Source: Cyathus striatus (lineage: Eukaryota > Basidiomycota > Agaricomycetes > Agaricales > Nidulariaceae). From it: DNA of 64,000 nucleotides. The notes under the pieces are model-generated. The model was not told the DNA's origin. It worked only from the letters and a program-made list of their open reading frames with translations, and ran no database searches. This document shows positions 46,501 to 56,940 of this stretch, one piece after another. A program made the position numbers and the translations under genes. Location of the stretch: the NCBI GenBank assembly GCA_025738555.1, contig JAOVFP010000010.1, positions 1,550,001-1,614,000 of the forward strand, read 5' to 3'. Within the stretch, counting starts at the first letter, position 1. Each line of letters starts with the position of its first letter.

Positions 46501-47601
46501 GCTAAGTGTCATGACCTCCAACACTGTCAAGTGCAGAGTTGTCATATGAAGACAACAGTGAATGTTCCAAGTGATTGTGGGGTATTGCCACTTGTGACTC
46601 TTGGGCAAGCAGAGTACTTGTTGGGTAGGTATCATTATTGAGGTAGTCAGATGTGACTTTCAATCTCCAAAAAGTATGGTTAGTACAGATATCCTGTACA
46701 TCAACATAAATGACATACCTTCAACATTCCAACTTGGTTCAGCAGCTTATACATACTAAGACCATGATGTAATGTTGCGAGTAGATGACATCTCTCATAA
46801 ATACCACCCCAACTCCCACCAACTTCTGTCAGAAGTAACAAGAATAAAGGAGGGTGGTTGAGAGGATAGAGAGTAATAAAGGAGCAAGGAGGGTGATGAG
46901 AGAGCAAATAACTCAGACACAAACACTAACACAGACACAAGATGAGGAGGAAACTTGTTAACAACTACCAAGTTACAGAGTGTTTATATACTGAGTAAGT
47001 CTACCAAAGTCCAACCAAAGTCCTGTAACTAAGGTAACTGACAGCTGTCAATCTGTCAATAACAAATCTGTCAATCAAGTATCTGTCAATCACAGATCTG
47101 TCAAGTATGACAGGTGACAAGTGACAGCTGTCAAGGAAGCTGTGCAACTCAGAATATCTAACAACTTCTGCCATCCATACAAAACCTTCAAACTCCATCC
47201 TGTCATCTCATGCTGTGTCTAACTTTAAGTGAGCTTGTACCTCAACAGCTTGCCATGGCATAGGAGACTGACAGGTGAAAATTCATTTCAATATGTAGGC
47301 TCATGCTTTAGTCTGTATGAGAGTGCTTGAGATGCTAGATGTACTAGGTGACTTGAGCTTTGGAATGCCACATAGGAACTTTGAGGATGGACCAGGTGCA
47401 TTGTAGATGTAACATGTAGCCTATCATGCAGGTTAGTTAGTGTCCAAAAATGTAAGTAAATAGAGAAAACACACCCCAACCTCATGAATTTTATAAGTTC
47501 TTAATCAAACCTATCCCTCATGTTGTTCACAGTGGTAGGGCATGATTTACATACAGTATTAGCTGGGGTTAAAACAGGGTCCAGGGGTGTGATTTGGCAG
47601 A
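46500..47601. other. No gene recognised; TCTGTCAA microrepeats
   Basis: CTGTCAATCTGTCAATAACA and ATCTGTCAATCAAGTATCTG at 47045-47125 give a short TCTGTCAA array. Remaining sequence has stops in all frames and no recognisable element. Confidence 0.5.
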
Positions 47602-48279
47602 AATGTCAGAGTGGTGTCAGCCAAAATTATCATTAAACCTCTGGCTTATATGAGTGCAGTATTTATTATATGTATGAACAGGATTATTCATAAGTAATCA
47701 TTGTCTATAATACTATTATGTGTACTATTGTTACACATACTCATATGTACTCATTACTTCATGTTTCTCATTATTAGTGTACTACTATTACTATTATGAG
47801 TACTCATAAGTACTCATTACTGGAAGTTTCTTATTGTTATATTGAATATTAGTATGGATGGTTAGGTGATCATAAACAATCATTAATCTGTACTAATTGA
47901 ATATTGGTATTGTATGAATGGCTAGGTGATTATAAACAATCATTAATCTGTACTAATTGAATATGGCTATTGTATGAATGGCTAGGTGATCATAAACAAT
48001 CATTAATCTGTACTAATTGAATATGGCTATTGTATGAATGGTTAGATGATCATAAACAATCATTGATTTTTCTAATTGAATATAGTGATCATTAGTGATC
48101 ATTGAGGGTTTCAAGAGTATATTCACCTACTATTACTAGTTGTATGGTGATCATAAGTGATCATTAAGCATTTGAAAAGTATATTTATCTACTATTACTA
48201 ATCTAATAGTGATCATAAGTGATCATTGAATATTGCAAGGGTATATTAGTATATTATTAATACTAGTAAATCCACAGCA

Positions 48280-48945
48280 TCACATTTGTCACGTTCTTAT
48301 GGCGCGTCACATACGTCACGCTTATTCCCGCGCATCGCGATTGTCACGTTCTTACGCGCGTCACACCTGTCACGCATATTCCCGCGCATGGGGATTGTCA
48401 CACTCTTACCGCGCGTCACATCTGTCACACATATTCCCGCGCATGGGGATTGTCACGTTCCTCCCGCGCGTCACACATGTCACATATATTCCCGCGCATC
48501 GCATTTGTCACGTTCTTACGCGCGTCACACCTGTCACACATATTCCCGCGCATGGGGATTGTCACGCTCTTACCGCGAGTCACATCTGTCACACATATTC
48601 CCGCGCATGGGGATTGTCACGTTCTTCTCGCGCGTCACATATGTCACACATATTCCCGCGCTTCACATTTGTCACGTTCTTCCCGCGCATCACCTCTGTC
48701 ACACTTATTCCCGCGCATCGCATTTGTCACGTTCCTCTCGCGTGTCACATATGTCACACATATTCCCGCGCATCGCATTTGTCACATTCTTCTCACACAT
48801 CACATATATCACACATATTCCCGCGCTTTACATTTGTCACGCTATTCATGCGCGTCACGCTTTTGTCACATTCTACCCACACATCACATATGCCACGCTT
48901 TTCACACATGTGACACATTTGTCACGATTGTCACGCTATTCATGT
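48280..48945. repeat. 55-bp CpG-rich minisatellite, left arm of copy 2
   Basis: About twelve units of the 55-bp repeat (TTGTCACGTTC...CGCGCGTCAC...CATATTCCCGCGCATCG). CpG sites are mostly intact. The three overlapping plus-strand frames of 192-226 codons are repeat artefacts. Confidence 0.9.
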
Positions 48946-49328
48946 GCGTCACGTTTTTGATCTTTGATATGTGTCACATGTCACATTTGTCATACCTTTT
49001 GTATCTGAAGAATCAGAGCACCCAGTGACAGTGTTGAAAGGTCAGTCAATGGAGGTCAATGTTTTCCACATCTTGTGTATGACCCAAGAATTATAAGGCT
49101 GAGGTGTTTCACCTTTTCTATTGACAATTAGTAGCTGACCAGCTGACTGTTAATAACTGACTTAGACTCTTTTGACCGATACAGTCTGACTCAGTCATTG
49201 ACAATGCTGCACAGTGATACCACAGTTAACTGTTAGTTCATTACTTAGTGATGTAATTTGGCCTTTGATATTAACAACTTATTTATATTTGAAAATCATG
49301 TCAATAGAAGGAAATTCAACAATAGCAG

Positions 49329-49517
49329 TTGTATGGACCATGTCCTGATACTAGATTGGGCAAGAACATTGTGAAATGCTTGCTGAGTGTCAATTCTAGA
49401 TGGTGTCTGACTGTTGAAAAGCAAGAAAGCAATGACCACTGGGCAAGAATGAGTAGAGAGGTACCAGAGGTGTTTTCATACTTAAAAATGGATACAAATG
49501 CTAAAAGAACTATATAA
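49329..49517 (+). pseudogene. Copy-2 version of the conserved core frame, shortened
   Basis: MYGPCPDTRLGKNIVKCLLS, then NSRWCLTVEKQESNDHWAR and EVPEVFSYLKMDTN match the frame at 31026-31322. Here a deletion after MDTN (copy 1 continues LHICDSTSGLFIVTSSEAEE) joins AAATG to CTAAAAG and ends the frame at TGA-free TAA 49515. The longer form is therefore probably ancestral. Confidence 0.4.
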
Positions 49518-50384
49518 CATATGTCAGAAATGTGAACACATATGGCAGTGTAGAAGTGAATTGTGACACAATATTGCTGGGAGTAAAGATAGTTTCTATT
49601 ATCTCTTTGTATCACTAAAACAAAGAAACTGTGAAGTAGTCATGTAGAGTAAACAGATATGTGACTCAATAATGTTTCTTAAAGACTTTTGTTTAACCAA
49701 TGCTTGATGCAAGAATCATAATCATCTAATGACTGAGATGTGTAAGTTTGATGTGGAATCACACATTTTGCTAATCTTACACATTTTTTATTCATCTGTG
49801 GCTCTATCACTGTTCTCTTCAATAGGAAAATATTCACTGCCACCATATCACATCTCAAGTTCTGATTGAAAGATATCTCATACTATCTAATTTCTAAATT
49901 TCTCATACTTTTTCAATGGTACCTACATATACATGCTACTTTTCAATTCTACTTTCTTATTATTGTTACACTTCCACAATTTTCTAATTGTCATATCCCA
50001 TGTGATGACCATCAATTCTACAAAAACATATTTGTTTTCTTTGTTTTCTTTGTTTTAATAAATTACTCTGCGCATTTGGATACTTTGCTTCTGTAACAAC
50101 TTGAACAATAGAATGGATATATAGGTAACCATCTTACTCTTGTTATGTCCTGTATCTGATGAATAAAACTTGAGATATTTTACTTGTGATTACAGGTCTA
50201 AAAAGTGATGGAAAATATGACATTTGCAAAAATCTTGTGTTGCACCTGAAATATGTGACAAGTGTTAAAACATGTGAAACACCTCAAAAACATGATAAGT
50301 GTGACATTATCAAGAATGTGATATGCATAAAAACCATAACACATTAGTAAAGTGTGACAATCATGACACATGTGTTATGCATGT

Positions 50385-51475
50385 GAAAAGCATGGTATAT
50401 GTGATGTGTGGGTAGAATGTGACAAAAGCGTGACGCGCATGAATAGCGTGACAAATGTAAAGCGCGGGAATATGTGTGATATATGTGATGTGTGAGAATA
50501 ATGTGACAAATGCGATGCGCAGGAATATGTGTGACATATGTGACATGCGGGGAGGGGTGACAAATGCAATGCGTGGGAATGAGCGTGACATATGTGACAC
50601 GCGAGAGTAACGTGACAAATGCGATGCGCGGGAATATGTGTGACAGGTGTGACACGCGGGGAGGCGTGACAAATGCGATGTGCGGGAATAAGCGTGACAT
50701 ATGTGACACGTGGGAGAAACGTGACAAATGCGATGCGCGGGAATATGTGTGACATATGTGACACGCGAGAGGAACGTGACAAATGCGATGCGCGGGAATA
50801 AGTGTGACAGAGGTGATGCGCGGGAAGAACGTGACAAATGTGAAGCGCGGGAATATGTGTGACATATGTGACACGCGAGAGGAACGTGACAAATGCGATG
50901 CGCGGGAATAAGTGTGACATAGGTGTTGCGCGGGAATATGTGTGACATATGTGACGCGCGAGAAGAACGTGACAATCCCCATGCGCGGGAATATGTGTGA
51001 CAGATGTGACTCGCGGTAAGAGCGTGACAATCCCCATGCGCGGGAATATGTGTGACAGGTGTGACGCGCGTAAGAACGTGACAAATGCGATGCGCGGGAA
51101 TATATGTGACATGTGTGACGCGCGGGAGGAACGTGACAATCCCCATGCGCGGGAATATGTGTGACAGATGTGACGCGCGGTAAGAGCGTGACAATCCCCA
51201 TGCGCGGGAATATGTGTGACAGGTGTGACGCGCGTAAGAACGTGACAAATGCGATGCGCGGGAATATATGTGACATGTGTGACGCGCGGGAGGAACGTGA
51301 CAATCCCCATGCGCGGGAATATGTGTGACAGGTGTGACGCGCGGTAAGAGTGTGACAATCCCCATGCGCCGGAATATGCGTGACAGGTGTGACGCGCGTA
51401 AGAACATGACAATCGCGATGCGCGGGAATAAGCGTGACGTATGTGACGCGCAGTAAGAACGTGACAAATGTGATG
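50385..51475. repeat. 55-bp CpG-rich minisatellite, right arm of copy 2
   Basis: About twenty units, the longest array in the window. A three-unit higher-order pattern is visible (units ending AATCCCCATGCGCGGG, AATGCGATGCGCGGG and AATGTGAAGCGCGGG alternate). CpG is well kept. Three minus-strand frames of 319-381 codons overlap each other completely and are not genes. Confidence 0.9.
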
Positions 51476-52198
51476 CTGTGGATTTACCAGTATTAATAAT
51501 ATACTAATATACCCTTGCAATATTCAATGATCACTTATGATCACCATACAACTAGTAATAGTAGGTGAATATAATCTTGAAACCCTCAATGATCACTAAT
51601 GATCACTATATTCAATTAGAAAAATCAATGATTGTTTACGATCATCTAACCATTCATACAATAGCCATATTCAATTAGTACAGATTAATGATTGTTTATG
51701 ATCACCTAGCCATTCATACAATAGCCATATTCAATTAGTACAAATTAATGATTGTTTATGATCATCTAGCCATTCATATAATAGCAATATTCAATTAGTA
51801 CAGATTAATGATTGTTTATGATCACCTAGCTATTCATATAATATTCAATTAGTACAGATTAATGATTGTTTATGATCACCTAGCTATTCATATAATATTC
51901 AATTAGTACAGATTAATGATTGTTTATGATCACCTAGCCATCCATACTAATATTCAATATAACAATAAGAAACTTCCAGTAATGAGTACTTATGAGTACT
52001 CATAATAGTAATAGTAGTACACTAATAATGAGAAACATGAAGTAATGAGTACATATGAGTATGTGTAACAATAGTACACATAATAGTATTATAGACAATG
52101 ATTACTTATGAATAATCCTGTTCATACATATAATAAATACTGCATTCATATAAGGCAGAGGTTTAATGATAATCATTGGCTGACACTAATGAATGTCA

Positions 52199-52489
52199 AG
52201 AAGACAAATGAATAGGCCAGATGGAGTAGATCTCCAAGTAAAGGTTAAAACATTAATGTCTGAATGAGGCTGATAAGGAGGCTGAAGAGGAGGAGGAGGA
52301 GGAGGAGGAGGAAGACATTGATTATGATGAGAAAACTCAGAAAGTTATGGTCGCTGATCACAAATCATCCCAAAAAGGCATTAGCCAATCAGGTGGCCAG
52401 AAATTGAGATCCCAAACATGATCCACAAATTGTCTTATAAGAAAATCCAAACCTCCCCAAAAACCCACTACCTTAAAAGGTGGTGGGAA
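52199..52489. other. GAG microsatellite and acidic coding-like scrap
   Basis: Eight GAG triplets at about 52286-52311 sit in a plus-strand frame reading LNEADKEAEEEEEEEEEEDI and DYDEKTQKVMVADHKSSQKG before a TGA near 52420. Too short and unanchored to call a gene. Confidence 0.4.
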
Positions 52490-52644
52490 TATCTAATGTA
52501 AAAAAAAAATTGTCAAAATTATACCTTATTTAATTGCTTTGACCCTTTGTTCAATGCTCTCTAGGACATGTGACAAGGCCTGAATTTATTCCACTTGGAG
52601 ATCCTGTGTGACATGTGACCAAACAATCAGTCGAAATGGTACAG
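52490..52644. mobile_element. 3' remnant of the TA MITE
   Basis: Matches the right half of the MITE at 23110-23445 (GTCAAAATTATACCTTATTT, then CGAAATGGTACAG end) with CpG decay: GTGACGCGTGACCGAACAAT there is GTGACATGTGACCAAACAAT here. The left end is missing. The right end is followed by TA (52645-52646) and directly by NLR coding sequence. Confidence 0.8.
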
Positions 52645-52646
52645 TA

Positions 52647-53828
52647 ACAGAACAGTGTATAAAACATGGGAGATTTCATTTCAAAAGATATTGGAAGATT
52701 CAATTGACAATGGAAATGAAGATAGAGCAGCTACAGCACAATATGCAATAACTCTTATAAATATCTGTTCATTTTTTCATTATGAAAAGATGTCAAAATC
52801 AATATTTGAAAGAGCTGCAATGCATTTTCCAATACACAAGAAGTATTATGAAGAGATTGATTTGCCTTCATATCTACCATCTATGGATGTGTCAATTTTA
52901 AATGTGAATGAATGTGGTGAATGAGATGAATGGTTGTTTACAGAGAGCATTGAATTACTTCTTTCATTATCATTAATAAATAAAACTAAGATAAAATCAG
53001 TGTACAATGTACATCCACTGGTACAGACATATTGTCAAGATAGGTTATCAATGACAGACAGAAAAATGTGGATACTAAATGCTAGATCATTATTAGTGAG
53101 CTCTGTTTGTACTGAGGATACAACTGCAGAATATATCTATATGAACAATCTCCTGCCACATATTATACAAAATCTATGTCATGATGATAAAATAATTAAT
53201 TCCAAGTATTACAATGATATTTTCAGCATTTTAGCAAACATACTTAGAGATTGTGGTAAATATAATATGGAAGGAGTGTATAGATTAAGAGTTGCATTAA
53301 AATATTTGGAAAAGCTTGTGGGATATCATGAAACTTTGATTGATAGCTTAATAAACAAGGAAGACATGTGGTTGAGTATAGAGCAAGATTAATACAGATA
53401 ATCTTCACTATAATGAGATGGTACTCAGTGAACTTTATCACTTATCAGTTACATATTGGAACCAGGGTAAAGATATAAGTAGTCAACTGCTGGAGAACAA
53501 AGTTTTGGAGATGAGAAAGAAAATTCTAGGCAATGAGCACCCTAATACACTTCAGAGCATGGCCAGTCTTGCAGTTATATACAAGAATCTGGGTAAATAT
53601 AAAGATGCAGAAAAGATGAAAATTGAAGTTTTGGATATGAGAAAGCAAATTCTTGGCAATGAGCCTTCTAATACACTTCAGAGCATGGCCAGTCTTTCAT
53701 GGACATACACTATTCTGGGTAAACATAAAGATGCAAAAAAGCTGAATATTGACATTTTGGATATGAGGAAGAATATTCTTGATACAGTTACTGTCAATAG
53801 CATAATTGTTTATATTTATATATACTGA
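52647..53828 (+). pseudogene. 5'-truncated NLR (C-terminal NB-ARC part and TPRs)
   Basis: Sequence from 52647 matches the NLR at 63686-64000 (TVYKTWEISFQKILEDSIDN, YLPSMDVSILNVNECGE). The P-loop half of NB-ARC is missing, cut exactly at the MITE end. TGA at 52922-52924 replaces TGG of the intact gene (GEWDEWLF there). Downstream, SVYNVHPLVQTYCQDRLS closes the NB-ARC module. Then follow tetratricopeptide repeats of 42 residues (LGNEHPNTLQSMASLAVIYK, NLGKYKDAEKM.IEVLDMRK), the kinesin-light-chain type, with further stops near 53390-53420. It shows what the intact gene's C-terminus probably looks like beyond this window. Dead copy. Confidence 0.85.
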
Positions 53829-55440
53829 CATATATCCAGCATGGAAGTTTAACCTGAAGAATACTTAGCAAGAATTATCTGACCTTGTTGGCTACATAAG
53901 CTCATCAACAATGTCACAGACATTGAGCAGGGAGGCACCAGTGGATGTCATGATGAAAGCTGACTAAAAATCTCAAGTTGGCAACAAAAACAATGAGAGA
54001 AAGAAAGAATAATGACCTTGAATACCAAAAAGAAGACTAAGTGCAAGCATGATAGCATTCATATGCACATTGGTTCTATAAGTCCAAAATTCAAGGCTTG
54101 AGCTGATGTCTTGAATGAGATAAATTATGACAAATACAAAGACAAGAGCTTACTGGTCCAGTGAGTGCAATACCAATACCCCAGGAACAAAAATGATGGC
54201 ACATACAGAATATGTCCCTAAAGTCAACCAACAGTTTGGCTTGAGATACTAGATCTTGAAACTGATAGGGAGGCTTTTAATTTGATAAGAGAATGAATCA
54301 GTCAGAGATTACAAATCCAGTCAGAATAATATGTACCTTGATGATCTTGGGCTTGAGAGCTGGGGTTAAGTCCTGCGCTGCCAGCTAAATATGTAAAACA
54401 CATAATTATCAGGGGAATGAAACATCAATATGATATTATAAAGATCAGAAGAGAGTACAAAGTATATAACTGACTAAGGACAAGTAATGACAGTACTGGA
54501 AGGATTCTTTTATAAAATAAGACCTACATCTCTGGAAAAACAGCCAAAGGGAGACACTGATGTGAAGTTAGGACCAGTGACAATAGTAAGGTGGTGATAT
54601 CGTACTGGCTAGCTAGTATCTATAGATAAGAGAAAACAACCGAAATGATAGTAGTTATGATTGATGAATGGGCACATGTGCGCATGGAGATAACGCCTGT
54701 CATAAAGTGCGGGAACCAAGCGCTTGGCGCGGTTCTCTGGGAATAGTCATATGCACCTCACACAGTATTGCACGTGGAACGCATCAGCGGGGACCTGGTA
54801 TCTACACGGGATGGATAGGACAGGTACTGGTTGGATTGTATGTATTGTCAAATAAATGCATATGTAGTTTATTGAAAATAGATAAGATACATACACTATA
54901 GTTTGATTGTGTCGCATATTTATCATATATAAGTCTCAGTGTAGGAAGAGGAAAAAGCAAGTACCACTGGACTAGTGATACTTCCGTTCCCCACAGACAG
55001 GGTAGCGCTACAGACAGACCAGACATCATTTTGATTAGATAACCAAGATAATCGAGTACACATAAGACAATGGTTGTGATTAGATAACGAGATAATCGAG
55101 TACATGAAGTGCACACAAGCATTTTGAGATAGAAACTGTCCACTGTCTGTTTAATTACACAGAATATAACCTATAAATTTGAACTGTTTACACCCTCGAC
55201 CTTTTAAAAGACTATTGCAAGTAACTCAGCTAGTATTGATAGAATAATAATCTTAAAATACACTGTGTAGTAGTACTATTACTATCAAAATTACCTGTAT
55301 TTCACGAAGTAGCATCATCAAAATCAGTGGAACAAAGGCCAGGAAAAAGGTCATTCATCCAGATAAGTAAGCCACATGAACTCATGACCAAGGGCAGTCA
55401 TTTATTAGTGATGGGGAGATGATACACATGTAAAAAAAAA
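53829..55440. other. No gene recognised
   Basis: 53829-54640 is AT-rich with no pattern. From 54660 composition changes abruptly to CpG-containing DNA (GTGCGGGAACCAAGCGCTTG + GCGCGG). A short direct repeat GATTAGATAAC(C/G)A.GATAATCGAGTAC occurs at 55035 and 55078. No gene seen. Confidence 0.5.
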
Positions 55441-55449
55441 GTTCCCAAC

Positions 55450-56005
55450 TACTCACATCCCACCGGCCTCATACCAACCCTACTATTCCCCCGATTGTGA
55501 ATCGAACATAGCCCCTAGCTGTCTACGAACACTCGAACCTCCCGCCGAACGCTGAGCACTCAAACCAACGTAGTTAGGCCATCGAATTGAGGATTCAGGA
55601 GCTTGTTGATGATACCATGATAGTGCCAGTTGGGATGTTGCACAAGTAATGTGTCGAAAGAGGCCACCTGGAATTATGGGTGTATGAAGCATCTGGCGTA
55701 GGTTGGAAGGACAATCGGTAGGTGTACTGGGTGACGTGGCCAATCTTGGTATGTGCTGTGGTGGTGGGTGTGGGGGATGATTCGCAGAACAGTGGTTATC
55801 AGGAGACGAAGAGGGAGATTGAGGTAGTTGCTTAGAACGAATGTTCGTGTGGTGGCATGCTAGATATGTAGGAGGAAGATGGAGAGACACTAGACTACTG
55901 TACTTTCACATGTAGAATCGAAAATGAGGATCTATGAACATACAACTATCCACAACGTCAGTACTTCAAACACTGCTATGTATCGCAGGGGAAACACACC
56001 TCAGG
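55450..56005. repeat. Dispersed repeat R, copy 1
   Basis: About 555 bp (CTACTCACATCCCACCGG ... AACACACCTCAGG). Two more copies lie at 60045-60520 and 60870-61455 in the same orientation; shared words include TCGAACATAGCCCCTAGCTG, GTGCCAGTTGGGATGTTGCA, and GAACGAATGTTCGTG. This copy lies just before the membrane-protein segment. No protein is conserved among the copies. Confidence 0.8.
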
Positions 56006-56033
56006 TTCCAGGCTAGCCATACTGCTGGTGTTG

Positions 56034-56656
56034 TGTTATGATATATGATCCTCTATTACTTATGCTTGCCTTCGTATCCCTCACTCCCTCACTTAGTATA
56101 GTATACTACTACTCTACTACACATATGCCTCTACTTTTTCTTTATTCTACGCATTACTGGAATTATACTGCATACGCATGAATTGTATGGATGCCTGGCG
56201 ATGGTAGTAGAATGATCTAGATACATTACATGAGGCTACTTGGTATTTTGTATAAATACTTGATTAAACTCACTGTAAATATCATCCTTTTGCCAACTAT
56301 ATTTCAAACCCTTGTATTGAGACTTCTAAGTCTAAATCAACGAATAGAATAAACACAGATCTGCTCTGTTTATTCTATAAGATCGCTGTAAAACGTTACT
56401 GACTTACTCTAACGTTTATTGCGGGAAAGATCACGTGGCCTTTCCCCCAGCGGTTACAACAGTGAAACTAAGGTTGTCTTGTAAAAGAATCTTATCACAC
56501 TCTAGACTGAAACAACAATTGTTCACTCTACCCAACACCCGCTCAATACGAAACCAATCTCATATCATAGGTAAAGTACTCATTTACTAAAGTTTACACT
56601 AACATTTATATTCAAGGGAATACACCAACGATTATAGTTCTTCACGAACCATAACA
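56034..56656. mobile_element. Solo LTR (TGTTATGA..CCATAACA) with 5-bp target duplication
   Basis: 623 bp from TGTTATGATA to ACCATAACA. Flanks TGTTG (56029-56033) and CGTTG (56657-56661) differ only by C/T at a CpG. The older paralogue near 10310 has the uninterrupted sequence (GGCTGGCATTGATAGCATTA). Removing the LTR rejoins WWNVWVVLST and PAVWLAW on the minus strand. The ends suggest a Copia-type LTR family different from the other two LTRs. Confidence 0.85.
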
Positions 56657-56661
56657 CGTTG

Positions 56662-56940
56662 ATAACACTACCCAGACGTTCCACCATATTAGCGTGTAGT
56701 TTTTTCTTGCTTCCTGTGTCGGTGGGGTGTTGTCAGCGGTGATAGATAGAAGAAAGAATGTTAAACACGAACCTCAGGCCACCGTGATGCCTTCCCCATA
56801 CTCCCCATGGCCCCAAACGCACAATAAACACACACCCATAGGATAAGCTTATAATAGCACAAACGAGCGACAAATCATCAACAAGTCCACCAACAACTGC
56901 AGAAACCACATGCGCCGTCAACCCTATCCCTATTCCCATC
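56662..56940 (-). pseudogene. Multi-span membrane protein fragment, younger copy
   Basis: Minus strand: LVCAIISLSYGCVFIVRLGP (near 56810-56865), then a gap and TLIWWNVWVVLST ending at the LTR (56656); the continuation PAVWLAW lies beyond the LTR at about 56010-56028. Same blocks as at 10220-10872. Hydrophobic, probably two membrane spans. Broken by the LTR insertion; function unknown. Confidence 0.5.

Larger units (their letters stand above)
47609..52191. mobile_element. Large foldback element, copy 2, 7-bp target duplication
   Basis: 4583 bp with the same ends as copy 1 (GAGTGGTGTCAGCC left, GGCTGACACTAATG right). AATGTCA stands on both sides (47602-47608 and 52192-52198), again 7 bp and different from copy 1. 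Arms are about 47609-48960 and 50330-52191. The central 1.4 kb is inverted relative to copy 1 while the outer ends are not. Minisatellite copy number differs between arms (about 12 left, 20 right), so the arms are no longer equal in length. Confidence 0.9.

Noticed and set aside
50361..51520. Three overlapping minus-strand frames of 319-381 codons
   Set aside because: They lie in a stop-free 55-bp tandem repeat; since 55 is not a multiple of 3, each frame cycles through all three readings and all stay open. Same for frames at 29446-30192, 31623-32328 and 48233-49028.
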